The notes under the pieces are model-generated. The model saw only the letters and a list, made by a program, of their open reading frames with translations, was not told the origin of the DNA and did not search any database. From contig JASHSJ010000030.1 of NCBI GenBank assembly GCA_030040895.1, forward strand, positions 1-64,000: a stretch of 64,000 nt of DNA. Reading direction: 5' to 3'. Position 1 is the stretch's first letter; every line of letters starts with the position of its first letter. Made by a program: the position numbers and the translations under genes. Positions 1 to 9,540 of the stretch are shown here, piece after piece. Source of the stretch: Microcaldota archaeon (lineage in GTDB: Archaea; Micrarchaeota; Micrarchaeia; Micrarchaeales; Micrarchaeaceae).

Positions 1-180
1 CTCAGGCTGCTTAGCAACGCAGGTGCTATACACTGTGAAGATATGAGCACTGAAACTGCTTATGTGAAGCTCGGATGGCTTCTTGGCAACTACAAGGCAG
101 ACAAAGTCAAAGAATTGCTTGTCACGAATCTCGCTGGAGAAATAAACAAGCGCATAACATACGACGAGTTTCTGGTGTGA
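1..180 (+). CDS. gatD: Glu-tRNA(Gln) amidotransferase subunit D, C-terminal fragment
   Basis: Frame 1 is open from the window edge and encodes 59 residues ending at TGA 178-180. The fragment runs LRLLSNAGAIHCEDMSTETA, then a KLGWLLGN segment, which matches the end of the asparaginase-like GatD family. GatD supplies ammonia to GatE for converting Glu-tRNA(Gln) to Gln-tRNA(Gln), the archaeal route to glutaminyl-tRNA. gatE begins 2 nt downstream, the usual gatD-gatE pair. Only the 3' end is in the window, so the catalytic threonines cannot be checked. Confidence 0.85.
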   Translation, partial: LRLLSNAGAIHCEDMSTETAYVKLGWLLGNYKADKVKELLVTNLAGEINKRITYDEFLV

Positions 181-182
181 AA

Positions 183-2063
183 ATGGCAAAGGAGAAGAAA
201 GACGATAATGCAAGATACAAGGACATTGGCTTCATGTGCGGCCTAGAGATACACCAGAGACTGGCTACTAAGACAAAACTATTTTGCTCGTGCCCGACCA
301 ACATAGATTCAGCTGGCAGAGATCAGGCAAGGGTTAGCAGATATCAGCGTGCAGTTGCCGGCGAATTGGGCAACATTGACAGATCAGCAGAGTTCGAGGA
401 ATCGAAGAAGAGATTGTTCACGTACCAGATAGATCATAGCAGCTCGTGCCTTGTCGAGATAGATGAAGAGCCACCACATCCAGTCAGCCAAGAGGGGCTT
501 GATCTTGCGCTCTCTTTTGCAAAGGCTATGGGAATGAAGCCTGTTGATGAACTCCAGCCTATGAGAAAGGAAGTAGTTGATGGAAGTAATCCAACCGCAT
601 TTCAAAGGACTGTGATGATTGCAATTGATGGCAAAATAAATGCAGGAGGAGCTGAAATTGAAATACCATCGATATTTTTAGAAGAAGAATCATGTGGAAT
701 AGTCTCGTCAACTGGCAACTCAATCCTGTATGACACATCTAGGCTCGGCATACCGCTCATTGAGATAGACACATTCCCATACATACCGTCGCCCAAGGCG
801 GCCAAGGAGATTGCGCTCTACATTGGAACGATGCTCAGAGTTTCCGGCAAAGTTCAAAGGGGCATAGGCTCGATAAGACAGGATGTAAACGTATCGATAA
901 AGGGAGGCGCTAGAGTTGAGATAAAAGGTCTTCAGGATGTTGACCAAATAGACAAGTTCGTAGAAAATGAGATAACAAGGCAACAGAAGCTCCTGGAGAT
1001 GAAGAACAAGCTCGTATTATGGCATGCATCAGTAGGGGAGCCTGTTGACCTTACTCACGTGCTAAAGGGAACATCGGTGAAGGTGATAGCGCCTTCTTTG
1101 AAAGAAGGCGGAGCCGTTTACGGATTTGCAATGAAAGGCTTTGCCGGAGTTGTAGGAACTGAGGTCAATCCTCAAAGGAGGCTTGGCACTGAGATCAGCG
1201 ACTATGCGAAGATGGCAGGGGTCCATGGAATCATACACAGCGATGAAAACCTGGATGCATATGGATTCAGCACAAAAGAGATCCAAGAACTCAGGAAAGC
1301 GCTCTCTATGACAGAAAAAGACGCTTTTGCACTGGTTGCAGGGCCAAAGGAGATGGCAAAGAAAGCAGCGACGTTTGCTTGTGATAGGGCAAAATATGCA
1401 CTAGCTGGAGTGCCGCTTGAGACAAGAGGAGTTGCAAGCACGGATCTATGCACTACAAGATTTCTTAGGCCTCTTCCCGGAGGCTCTAGGATGTATCCAG
1501 AAACAGATGAAAGGCCTGTAATGATAACAAAAGAACTACTTTCGAGCGCACTTAAGAGTGCACCTGACATGGAAACAGAGAGAAAGAAGCTTGAGAAAGA
1601 CATAGGAAACAAAGAGCTTGTTGATCAACTGCTCGTATCTCCAAGGCTTCCGCTCTACAAGGCGATAATATCAGGAACTGGAGCTGACAGGAACTTCGTT
1701 GCCAACATTATCATACAGAAGTTCACAGAACTTAGAAGAGGAGGCTTCAAGGTGGAATCCATACCTGAGAATAGAATAGTAGCAATATTCACAGAGTATG
1801 CAAATGGTTCTATAACCAAGCAGGCCGTAGAAGAGTTGCTCAAGACCCTTTCCATGAAGGATGAAGAAGTAAAGTCCGCAATAAAGGACAAGAAACTACA
1901 TAGAATAACTGGCCAGCAACTTAAGGATCTCATAACTGAGGTAAGAGGCACTTCTAAAGATTCGAAGAATGTAGATGAAATACGCAGCGCCATAATGGCA
2001 AAGTATAGACTGAGCGTTGATGGAAGCGAACTAAACTCTGCACTCAAGGCCCAGTCTGCCTGA
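183..2063 (+). CDS. gatE: Glu-tRNA(Gln) amidotransferase subunit E
   Basis: The protein of 626 residues is the tRNA-binding, kinase-like subunit of the archaeal GatDE amidotransferase. The GatB/GatE core occupies about residues 20-270 (IGFMCGLEIHQRL near the start, SRLGIPLIEID in the middle). An AspRS-like GAD insertion follows (VNPQRRLGTEISDYAK), then a helical YqeY-like tail at roughly 480-626. The frame stays open upstream to 75, but ATG 183 lies 2 nt after the gatD stop and gives the family N-terminus. It is translated as a pair with gatD and converges on the M24 peptidase gene, whose stop is only 2 nt away. Confidence 0.96.
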   Translation: MAKEKKDDNARYKDIGFMCGLEIHQRLATKTKLFCSCPTNIDSAGRDQARVSRYQRAVAGELGNIDRSAEFEESKKRLFTYQIDHSSSCLVEIDEEPPHPVSQEGLDLALSFAKAMGMKPVDELQPMRKEVVDGSNPTAFQRTVMIAIDGKINAGGAEIEIPSIFLEEESCGIVSSTGNSILYDTSRLGIPLIEIDTFPYIPSPKAAKEIALYIGTMLRVSGKVQRGIGSIRQDVNVSIKGGARVEIKGLQDVDQIDKFVENEITRQQKLLEMKNKLVLWHASVGEPVDLTHVLKGTSVKVIAPSLKEGGAVYGFAMKGFAGVVGTEVNPQRRLGTEISDYAKMAGVHGIIHSDENLDAYGFSTKEIQELRKALSMTEKDAFALVAGPKEMAKKAATFACDRAKYALAGVPLETRGVASTDLCTTRFLRPLPGGSRMYPETDERPVMITKELLSSALKSAPDMETERKKLEKDIGNKELVDQLLVSPRLPLYKAIISGTGADRNFVANIIIQKFTELRRGGFKVESIPENRIVAIFTEYANGSITKQAVEELLKTLSMKDEEVKSAIKDKKLHRITGQQLKDLITEVRGTSKDSKNVDEIRSAIMAKYRLSVDGSELNSALKAQSA

Positions 2064-2065
2064 TC

Positions 2066-3154
2066 CTACATCATCTTAGCCTCATTTGCTGTTACGATTA
2101 CGTCATCTTCTATCCTGACTCCTCCAAACCCTCTTACGTATATACCAGGCTCATCGCTCACTACCATGCCAGGTTTGAGTTCGCGTTCTTCATTTATAGA
2201 CAATGATGTGCCAACATCATGAACATCTATGCCTATTGGATGCCCTAGGCTGTGTATGAACTTTCCTTCATATCTACCATCATAGGCACTGTCTATGTAT
2301 TCCTCTGCCTTTGCATGAGGAACACTTCCTTGCACGCCAGACCTTATTGAATCAAGAGCAATTCTTTGTGCGTTCTCTACTATTCCGTAGATCTCCATGA
2401 TCCTTTTGTATTTCTCGCTTTTTTTGTCTGGTCTAAATACATAAGTCCTTGTAACATCAGAAGAGTAGTTCTCGAACTTTGCACCGCAGTCTAGCAGCAC
2501 TATGCTGTTTTCCGTAAGCTTAGTCCCATCTGGCATGTGATGTGGCAGTGCAGCATTCTTCCCAAACGCTACTATTGGAGGGAATGAAGATCCATCTCCG
2601 TTGTATTCTCTTATTAAGTATTCCACGTGCGCGGCAAGTTGCTTCTCAGTAATACCTACTTTGAAGAACTTCGGCATTTCAGAAAGAACTTTCTTTATTA
2701 TATGATTGGCCTTCTTCATGAGCTGAAGTTCATATGGTTCCTTTACTGACCTTGCTATATTGAATGACTTTGATGTGTCTATAATATTCCTTGGCTTTGC
2801 GATCCTCTTGATACTAATATATGTGGAATATGGTAGGTAGTTTCCATTTATTCCAACTGTCTTGCCTTTTAACAAGCTAGATAGACGTGACCTCATTTCC
2901 TCGCGGCTCTTGACTGCGATTACATCCATGTGTTTCGGCTTCTGTTCAAGCGCTATGCCTTCTTCCAGCTTGCTGGTTAGCAGAGTTTCATATCCTTTTT
3001 CTATGATAAGAGCAGATCCTTCAAACACGCCACTTGTAAAGCCAGTCATGTAAAGAAAGTTGCTATCTTGATTTGTGCCAGAGTTTATTAATAAAATTCG
3101 CGATGCTGCAGAGCCTCTCATGACCTTGCTTATCCTGTTCCTTATGTCTATCAT
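2066..3154 (-). CDS. M24 family metallopeptidase (Xaa-Pro aminopeptidase-like)
   Basis: The 362-residue protein has a creatinase-like N-terminal domain (about 1-130) and a C-terminal pita-bread peptidase domain. Candidate metal ligands are visible in order: the DCGAKFENYSSDVTRT stretch (two Asp), HSLGHPIGIDVHD (His), SDEPGIY (Glu) and GVRIEDDV (Glu). The family cleaves the N-terminal residue before proline, or dipeptides, in the cytosol. The ATG is preceded by GGTGCG, a good Shine-Dalgarno site. The gene diverges from the CAP-protein gene and probably shares its TATA element. Substrate choice (prolidase or aminopeptidase P) cannot be told from sequence alone. Confidence 0.9.
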   Translation of the reverse strand: MIDIRNRISKVMRGSAASRILLINSGTNQDSNFLYMTGFTSGVFEGSALIIEKGYETLLTSKLEEGIALEQKPKHMDVIAVKSREEMRSRLSSLLKGKTVGINGNYLPYSTYISIKRIAKPRNIIDTSKSFNIARSVKEPYELQLMKKANHIIKKVLSEMPKFFKVGITEKQLAAHVEYLIREYNGDGSSFPPIVAFGKNAALPHHMPDGTKLTENSIVLLDCGAKFENYSSDVTRTYVFRPDKKSEKYKRIMEIYGIVENAQRIALDSIRSGVQGSVPHAKAEEYIDSAYDGRYEGKFIHSLGHPIGIDVHDVGTSLSINEERELKPGMVVSDEPGIYVRGFGGVRIEDDVIVTANEAKMM

Positions 3155-3195
3155 CGCACCACAATCAATTGATAAACAGAAATATCATGAATGCC

Positions 3196-3201
3196 TTATA
3201 A
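3196..3201. promoter_or_regulatory. Palindromic TATA element shared by divergent genes
   Basis: TTATAA lies 26-27 nt before ATG 3225 (plus strand), which fits a leaderless transcript. It lies about 44 nt before ATG 3154 (minus strand), leaving an 18-nt leader that carries the GGTG ribosome site. No other good TATA element is visible between the two genes. Confidence 0.5.
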
Positions 3202-3224
3202 TGTTTTCTGCGATACCATGATAG

Positions 3225-4328
3225 ATGTCCGCTGCAAGCTTCCTGATGCACATATTTGTTACCCTTATAATAGCGGTAGTTTTCTACTACATACTGATAA
3301 ACATAAACCCAATACCTATCCAGATAGGCAACCAAGTGTATTTGATAGGTGGAAAGGAATCTGCGCTATCTTTGCCTGGACTTCCTGGACAGAATTCTAC
3401 TTTGTTATATCCGACAACCACAATAATGCAGAATTATGTGCCGCAAAACACGATATATGCATATGTGTTAACTCTAATAAACAATAACAGACAGAACGCA
3501 AGCCTGGAGAACGTGAGCTACATTAACATAGGATCAGCGCAGGAACATTCTGACAGTATGCTGGAATATGGATATCTGAGTCACTGGGATATATACGGGC
3601 TGAAGCCCTATATGAGATATACGGTGTTCGGTGGCAACGGCTCAGTTGAAGAGAATGTCGCATATATTTACAATAGCAGCGGGATAAACGTGCTAAATGC
3701 ACTGAAGGAAATGGAATACAGCATGATATACGATGATGAACAATGCTGCAACAACGGTCACAGAGACAATATACTAGATCCAAATCACAACTATGTGAGC
3801 ATAGGAGTAGCATATAACAGGACAACAGTGTACTTAACAGAGGATTTCATAAATCAATACATAACATGGTTCTACAACACTCCATCTTACAATAACGGAA
3901 CGATGGAACTGAAGGGCGCAACTGCAACAAACGAGTCACTCTTCGAGATCCTTGTGACATATGATGATCCAATCCAGCCAATGAGTGTAGCACAGCTCAA
4001 TATGACAAGAGATTACAGCTATGGCAATACGATAGCCGGAGTTGGATATACACTAGGAAACAGCGTAGTACGATATCAGGATCTCGATACAATAAATGCA
4101 TCAACCTACACGACACAAGGCAACAACTTTGATGTAGCCTTTGACATGAGTAGCTTGATACAGCAATATGGACCGGGAGAATACACGATACTAGTTTGGC
4201 TTAATGGAAATGGCCAGACAAACTGCCAACAGAACTGTAACAGTTTTGTGGGTTCAACGTATACTGTATTCATAAACCAGACAGGACAGGCTTATGTCCC
4301 ATCTGTGTACAATGTTTCAGGTGGTTAA
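3225..4328 (+). CDS. Membrane-anchored extracellular CAP (SCP/PR-1) domain protein
   Basis: The protein of 367 residues has one N-terminal membrane helix (about 7-25) and an exported remainder rich in Asn-X-Ser/Thr sites. Residues about 100-210 match the CAP fold: SAQEHSDSML with GYLSHWD (His, first motif), an EEN motif (SVEENVAYIYN) and the closing HRDNILDPNHNYVSIGVAY. The C-terminal 150 residues form an unassigned beta-rich region. CAP proteins act outside cells, but biochemical roles vary widely. The start is probably leaderless, with TATA at 3196. The stop codon abuts the GTG of the NreA gene, so the two are likely co-transcribed. Confidence 0.75.
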   Translation: MSAASFLMHIFVTLIIAVVFYYILININPIPIQIGNQVYLIGGKESALSLPGLPGQNSTLLYPTTTIMQNYVPQNTIYAYVLTLINNNRQNASLENVSYINIGSAQEHSDSMLEYGYLSHWDIYGLKPYMRYTVFGGNGSVEENVAYIYNSSGINVLNALKEMEYSMIYDDEQCCNNGHRDNILDPNHNYVSIGVAYNRTTVYLTEDFINQYITWFYNTPSYNNGTMELKGATATNESLFEILVTYDDPIQPMSVAQLNMTRDYSYGNTIAGVGYTLGNSVVRYQDLDTINASTYTTQGNNFDVAFDMSSLIQQYGPGEYTILVWLNGNGQTNCQQNCNSFVGSTYTVFINQTGQAYVPSVYNVSGG

Positions 4329-5582
4329 GTGGATAGAGCAGAAATGATAGAAGAGCTCAAGGTCATGCCAAACGTCAAGCGTTCTGACATAGCCTACAGA
4401 CACATGAGAGACCCTAGGCTGCTGCGCTACTATTACAAGATGAAAACCGTTTCTAATCTTAAGGAGCTCGGGCTATCTGGAAGCTCCCCTACCGATTTAT
4501 TCATTGGAAGATATGGATATCCGCACGTGTTTGTAGGGCCGCTGGTGCCACCAGAGTTTGGTGACACATCATTGCTTGGAATGCCAGAACTCTGGCGCGA
4601 CAAAAGCATAGAAGAGATTGTTGGGTTCAGATCAAAGCTGATAAGGGGCATGCATCTCACTCGCGTAGATGCAGTTGAGAAGGGAAGGGTAGAAGAAGGA
4701 ATGAGGGACCTGGCGCTCGCCGAGAATCCCACTGACATAGAAGTGGAGCTGAACAGCAGGCCAGTGGTCAGGATGGAATACATGGATGAAGTGCAACCAT
4801 ACGGACCGTCGGCCAAGATGAAAGGATTCGTGGCGCAGAACATAAAGGCTGACAAGAAGATTGAGAGCAGATATTCCGATACTGACGCTAAGGCTGTCAC
4901 CTCACTCGTCGAGCTCTACGAAAGAAATGTGCCTGTTACAAAGATGCAGAGGGCACTGTCAGCAGGACTGCTCGGCCTTGGGAACAGCAGGAAGTTCGTG
5001 CCGACTCGATGGAGCATAACCGCTGTTGACGATACTCTATCCAAGCACAACCTTGAAGATGTGAAGTACCTAGAGCCAGTTGACGCAATCCATGCCTATT
5101 ACAATGTCGCACTCGACAACAGGTGGCTGATATTCTTCATACCCGGAAGGTGGCAATATGAATCAATAGAGGCGTGGTATCCGAAGACCGTATGGAACCT
5201 GGACGGCACGGAAATAGCAATGTTCTCGTCTTATGAAGGATTCCGTGGAAGGAAGACATACGCGGAAATAGGGGGATGTTATTACGCCGCAAGACTGGCC
5301 GTTTCTGAGAAGATGAAGAAGATAGGCAGGCAGGGCGTAGTACTAATATTAAGAGAGGTGCATGAAGGATACATAATGCCCGTCGGTGTCTGGAACGTCA
5401 GGGAGCATGTGAGAGAAACCCTTGCTGCAGAGCCAACGATCCTCCATAGCACAAAGGAGATGTTTGACCTTGCAAAGCAGCGTCTTGCAATACCGCAGAG
5501 TGTATGGATAAAGAACAGCAGGATATTGAGAGATTGTATCATGCAGCCAAAGATATCGGATTATCTTAAGGATGTGATCTAA
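4329..5582 (+). CDS. NreA-like archaeal DNA repair protein
   Basis: The 417-residue protein matches the archaeal Nre family. Visible features are the RYGYPHVFVGPLVPPE segment near residue 60, DTSLLGMPELWRDKSIEEI, and a C-terminal region with VGVWNVREHVRETL. NreA is linked to repair of DNA damage together with the sliding clamp. Residues 406-413, QPKISDYL, fit a PCNA-interacting peptide (Q-x-x-I-x-x-Y-L) almost at the C-terminus. The N-terminal zinc finger seen in some homologues is absent. The GTG start directly follows the CAP stop codon; ATG 4344 is an alternative. The stop overlaps the start of the next gene. Confidence 0.82.
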   Translation: MDRAEMIEELKVMPNVKRSDIAYRHMRDPRLLRYYYKMKTVSNLKELGLSGSSPTDLFIGRYGYPHVFVGPLVPPEFGDTSLLGMPELWRDKSIEEIVGFRSKLIRGMHLTRVDAVEKGRVEEGMRDLALAENPTDIEVELNSRPVVRMEYMDEVQPYGPSAKMKGFVAQNIKADKKIESRYSDTDAKAVTSLVELYERNVPVTKMQRALSAGLLGLGNSRKFVPTRWSITAVDDTLSKHNLEDVKYLEPVDAIHAYYNVALDNRWLIFFIPGRWQYESIEAWYPKTVWNLDGTEIAMFSSYEGFRGRKTYAEIGGCYYAARLAVSEKMKKIGRQGVVLILREVHEGYIMPVGVWNVREHVRETLAAEPTILHSTKEMFDLAKQRLAIPQSVWIKNSRILRDCIMQPKISDYLKDVI

Positions 5583-6742
5583 TGGCGAAAATAGTAGTGC
5601 TCGGAGGATATGGAGAGATGGGAAGGGTCATAGTGACTGACCTTGTGGACACTTTCAGGGGCGAAATAGTACTCGCGGGCAGGAATAAGGAAAAGGCGGA
5701 ATCGTTTGCCATGTCATTAAAAGCAAAAAATGTTACGGCATTTGTTGCAGATGCGGATAATGATGCACAGATGAAGGCGCTGTTGAAGGGCACAAGTGTG
5801 CTGATAAACGCAACGAACTACTATTCAAACATAAAGATCATGAGAAGCGCACTAAAGAACGGCGTTAACTACCTTGATCTCGGCGGGCTCTACTGGCTGA
5901 CCAAGCAGCAGCTTAAACTGCATAATAAGTTCAAGAAGAAGAAAATTGTGGCGATACTGGGTTGCGGATCCACTCCCGGGATAACAAACATCATGGCAGA
6001 ATACGGTGCGAAGAGATTCGACAGCATCAGATCACTAGACATTGCATTTGCTGACAAAGATTACACGCAATACAACCAGCCATTCGTAGTGCCTTATTCC
6101 ATGCAGACCGTTTTCGATGAATTTACTAAGGCACCCCCAATAATGGAGAAGGGAAGGATAATGTTTGAAAAGCCACTGACAAAAATAAGACATATAGACT
6201 TCCCTAAGCCAGTAGGCAGGATTGCCTGCAGGCTCTCGATACATTCTGAAGTTGCAACAATACCAAAGACTTTCCATGAAAAAGGTATTAGAGAATGCGG
6301 CTTCTGGGGAGGATGGGACGAAGATTTCGTAAGAAAGGCGAAGTTCTTGATAGATGCAGGGTTTGCTTCAGAAAAGCCGATGACTCTGGGCAGGAAGGAG
6401 GTAGTGCCGAGGCTCGTTGCTGTCGCCCTCCTCAATAGGTTCATGCCTCCAACAAAGACAAAGATCAATGACATGGAATTCCTGAGAGTAGAGATTAAGG
6501 GCAGAAAGAATGGCAAAGACAAGAAGCTTGTTGTTTATTGCCAGGCATTCACTGAAAAGAGGCACAACATCCCAGCCGGTTCTTGGGACACTGGAGTGCC
6601 GCCATCAATTATAGCACAGGAGATAGCAAAGGGCCAGATCAGCGCAAAAGGCGTTATGGCACCGGAGCGATGCATAAGCCCGAAGCTGTTTTTCAAAGCG
6701 CTAAAAAGAAGGAACATGAAGGTATTTACGCGGTCCCGATAG
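5582..6742 (+). CDS. Saccharopine dehydrogenase-like NAD(P)-binding protein
   Basis: The protein of 386 residues begins with a Rossmann motif (VVLGGYGEMGRVI, residues 5-17), followed by VLAGRNKEKAE and a DLGGLYWL segment. This is the layout of the saccharopine dehydrogenase / carboxynorspermidine synthase superfamily. The second half is the dimerisation and substrate domain. The substrate is unknown; lysine, polyamine or lipid-linked roles are all known in the family. Its ATG overlaps the TAA of the NreA gene, indicating co-translation. The 3' end overlaps the convergent aminotransferase gene by 17 bp. Confidence 0.8.
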   Translation: MAKIVVLGGYGEMGRVIVTDLVDTFRGEIVLAGRNKEKAESFAMSLKAKNVTAFVADADNDAQMKALLKGTSVLINATNYYSNIKIMRSALKNGVNYLDLGGLYWLTKQQLKLHNKFKKKKIVAILGCGSTPGITNIMAEYGAKRFDSIRSLDIAFADKDYTQYNQPFVVPYSMQTVFDEFTKAPPIMEKGRIMFEKPLTKIRHIDFPKPVGRIACRLSIHSEVATIPKTFHEKGIRECGFWGGWDEDFVRKAKFLIDAGFASEKPMTLGRKEVVPRLVAVALLNRFMPPTKTKINDMEFLRVEIKGRKNGKDKKLVVYCQAFTEKRHNIPAGSWDTGVPPSIIAQEIAKGQISAKGVMAPERCISPKLFFKALKRRNMKVFTRSR

Positions 6743-8174
6743 GCTGGCCTGGCGTATTTCCTTTTGGAGCCATCATCTTTGCAGTGCCTGCAAGCTTGAA
6801 CCTTACCGCCTTGAACTTGGAACTTAACGCCTTATCAACTGATGTCTCGAATGCATCGAGCGTGGGCTTCAGCGTCTTCTCCTTCGCATGGGAAAGGCAG
6901 GTGTAGAAGCATTCCTGATTGTCTTCATCAAGGAGAACTCCTCTTGTCATCAGCCAGTACTGGACCTTTGCATAGAGATCAGCATGATAGTTTGACTTGA
7001 GTTCCTTGTAGTTGTATATTATGTCCCTGTTATTGGTTGCTATGTACTGGAACATTGCGGGATGGCCCTGCACAACATTCTGTATCTTGTAATCATCAAG
7101 TATCTTCTCGATTCCCCTCATTAGACGCTTGCCGAATACATTTATCTGCTCATACACTTCTCTGTTCTTTAGGATCGAGAGTGTTGTCTTCGCAGCAGTT
7201 AAGGATAGCGGGTTGCTCGCGTAGGTTCCTCCTTGCGTGACCTTGTTCTTGCCAGGCCCATACATCTCCATGATTTCCTTCTGGCCCACTATCGCTGATA
7301 TTGGGTAGCCGTTGCTCATCGACTTTGCGAACGTGGCAAGATGCGGCTTGACTCCGAAGAACTCTTGGGCCCCGCCTCTGCTGACTCTGAATCCCGTCTT
7401 CACTTCATCAAATATGAGCAGCACATCGTATCTATCGCACAATTCCCTGAGATGCTTCAGATATCCTGGCTTGGGCATTATTGCAGCCGCATTCCCCATG
7501 ATCGGCTCAGTTATTATTGCGGCTATTTTCTTATGATGTTCCTTTACTGTCTTCTCTATTGACTGAAAATTGTTCCACGTCTCTACCATAACGTATTTGT
7601 CCATGCCCGATGGCATTCCGAGCGATTGCTGGTATGGCCTTTCCTTTGTATCGTATGGAGGGCTCGTAGACCATAAGAGATAATCGTGACCTCCGTGATA
7701 ATGCCCTTCGAACTTTAGTATTACATCCTTGCCTGTGTATGCCCTTGCTACCCTTATCGCGTGCATGGTCGCCTCCGTTCCGGTCACTGAGAACCTTACC
7801 ATCTCTGCGCACGGGACCATGTCTATTATCTGCTTCGACACATCGAGTTCCAGTTCATTGTCAAGTGCGAATATAGTGCCTTTCCTTGCTGCCTTGCTTA
7901 TCTGCGTGGTAACCTGCGGATACCCGTGGCCCAAGATTATCGGTCCGAACCCAAGCCTATAGTCTATGTACCTGTTCCCATCAACGTCCCATATGTGTGA
8001 TCCGTGTGCCCTCTTGGCAAATATGGTGCATGGAGTGTATATCGGGCAGAAATAAGCTGTCTGCCATAGTCTGGCGTTGGATGAAACTCCACCTGGCATG
8101 ACCTTGAGTGCGCTGGAGAAGAGCTCCATCGACTTCTTTATCTTTAGCTTTTCCTTCTTGACTCGTTTTCCCAT
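6726..8174 (-). CDS. Class III PLP-dependent aminotransferase (GSA-aminomutase-like)
   Basis: The 482-residue enzyme shows the class III aminotransferase pattern: VMPGGVSSNARL at residue 25, LIFDEVKTGFR with Asp256 contacting the PLP nitrogen, and FAKSMSNGYP with Lys284 as the likely Schiff-base lysine. Closest by eye are glutamate-1-semialdehyde aminomutase-like enzymes, but the operon partners are two aldehyde dehydrogenases rather than haem genes. A catabolic omega-amino acid or 4-aminobutyrate transaminase role is therefore more likely; this is inference. It is the third gene of the operon, 4 nt after the upstream stop. The C-terminal extension of about 40 residues is unusual for the family. 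Confidence 0.85.
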   Translation of the reverse strand: MGKRVKKEKLKIKKSMELFSSALKVMPGGVSSNARLWQTAYFCPIYTPCTIFAKRAHGSHIWDVDGNRYIDYRLGFGPIILGHGYPQVTTQISKAARKGTIFALDNELELDVSKQIIDMVPCAEMVRFSVTGTEATMHAIRVARAYTGKDVILKFEGHYHGGHDYLLWSTSPPYDTKERPYQQSLGMPSGMDKYVMVETWNNFQSIEKTVKEHHKKIAAIITEPIMGNAAAIMPKPGYLKHLRELCDRYDVLLIFDEVKTGFRVSRGGAQEFFGVKPHLATFAKSMSNGYPISAIVGQKEIMEMYGPGKNKVTQGGTYASNPLSLTAAKTTLSILKNREVYEQINVFGKRLMRGIEKILDDYKIQNVVQGHPAMFQYIATNNRDIIYNYKELKSNYHADLYAKVQYWLMTRGVLLDEDNQECFYTCLSHAKEKTLKPTLDAFETSVDKALSSKFKAVRFKLAGTAKMMAPKGNTPGQPIGTA

Positions 8175-8178
8175 GCAT

Positions 8179-9540
8179 TCATCCTATTACTATTGATTTA
8201 GTGTTCGTGAATTCCAGCAGGCCGTATCTTGACAGTTCTCTGCCTATGCCTGATTCTTTGACTCCTCCGAATGGTATCCTTGAATCTGCCCTTACTGTGT
8301 CATTCACAAAAACCATCCCGGACTCTATTTCTCTTGCAACCCTCTCCCCGCGTTCTTTGTCTTTCGTCCATACAGTTGCGCCTAGTCCGTACATGGTCTT
8401 GTTTGCCACCTTTATGGCCTCCTTTTCGTTCTTCACCACGATCACAGAAGCAACAGGTCCAAATATTTCCTCCTTTGCAACTATGCTTGCCTTAACGTTT
8501 GTCAATACTGTTGGCTCGTAGAAGTAGCCCTTCATTTGTGCTCTCTTCCCTCCACACATTACCTTTGCCCCCTTAGAAACAAGCTCGCTCACCTGTCTCT
8601 CGATTATCTCTAATTGTTGCTTGCTCGCAAGGGCTCCTACTTGTGAGCTAGGATCCATTGTATCTCCAATCTTCTGGGATTTCATGAGTTCAACAAATCT
8701 CCTTGTGAAATCATCGGCAACGCTCTTCACCACTATGAACCTCTTTGAGCATATGCAGCTCTGTCCAGTATTAGCCATTCTTCCCCTCACCGCCCCTTCG
8801 CAAGTCAGATCGAGATCCGCGTCTTCGAGCACTATGAATGGATCGCTGCCACCAAGTTCGAGAACGAATTTCTTGAGGCTCTTTCCTGCATTTGTTGCAA
8901 GCGCCTTGCCTGCGCCCACGCTACCAGTCAGCGATGCGCCTGCTATATACTTGCTTTTAACCAGATACTTGACGGCGTCATGATCTGTTATTATTGATCT
9001 GAATATGTTATCTGGAAATCCGGCGCGCTTGAACGACTGCTCTGCCGCCATTGAGCACATCGGCACCACATTTGAGTGTCGAAGCACTATAGTATTGCCG
9101 GCTATTATTGTTGGTATCGCAAAGCGCATTATCTGCGTGAATGGGAAGTTCCAGGGCATGATTCCCAATATAGTACCAATCGGTTGGTGTGCAACAAACG
9201 TTCTCTTCCCATCGAAATCGACGGGCTCATCTGCAAGCCATGCTTCTGCATTGGCGGCATATGTGTCTGCCATCCTGGCGCATCTTTCAAGCTCGAACTT
9301 TGCCTGCGTTATGGGCTTACCCATTTCAGTAGTTATAAGCCTGCCATATTCATCCGCACTCTGCCGGAAAACCACTGAGAGTTTCTTCATAAAGTTTATT
9401 CTCTCCGATAGGCCAGTTTGGCTCCATGCCGGAAATGCCTCATTGACGCTCTTGGCTATGGCCAACACTTCGTCCTTTGACATGGTCTCAAACTCTTTGT
9501 TGACCTCTTCTGTTGCCGGGTTTATCGACTGTATCTTCAT
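8179..9540 (-). CDS. NAD(P)-dependent aldehyde dehydrogenase (succinate-semialdehyde type)
   Basis: The 453-residue protein is a typical ALDH-fold enzyme oxidising an aldehyde to an acid. The catalytic cysteine is Cys262 in GQSCICSKRF and the general base is Glu228 in LELGGSDPF. The IMPWNFPF segment near residue 128 lines the cofactor site. The short N-terminus and GQSC motif resemble succinate-semialdehyde dehydrogenases. The ATG overlaps the upstream stop as ATGA and has GGTGAC just upstream, so the two dehydrogenases are translationally coupled. The exact aldehyde is not determined by sequence. Confidence 0.9.
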   Translation of the reverse strand: MKIQSINPATEEVNKEFETMSKDEVLAIAKSVNEAFPAWSQTGLSERINFMKKLSVVFRQSADEYGRLITTEMGKPITQAKFELERCARMADTYAANAEAWLADEPVDFDGKRTFVAHQPIGTILGIMPWNFPFTQIMRFAIPTIIAGNTIVLRHSNVVPMCSMAAEQSFKRAGFPDNIFRSIITDHDAVKYLVKSKYIAGASLTGSVGAGKALATNAGKSLKKFVLELGGSDPFIVLEDADLDLTCEGAVRGRMANTGQSCICSKRFIVVKSVADDFTRRFVELMKSQKIGDTMDPSSQVGALASKQQLEIIERQVSELVSKGAKVMCGGKRAQMKGYFYEPTVLTNVKASIVAKEEIFGPVASVIVVKNEKEAIKVANKTMYGLGATVWTKDKERGERVAREIESGMVFVNDTVRADSRIPFGGVKESGIGRELSRYGLLEFTNTKSIVIG

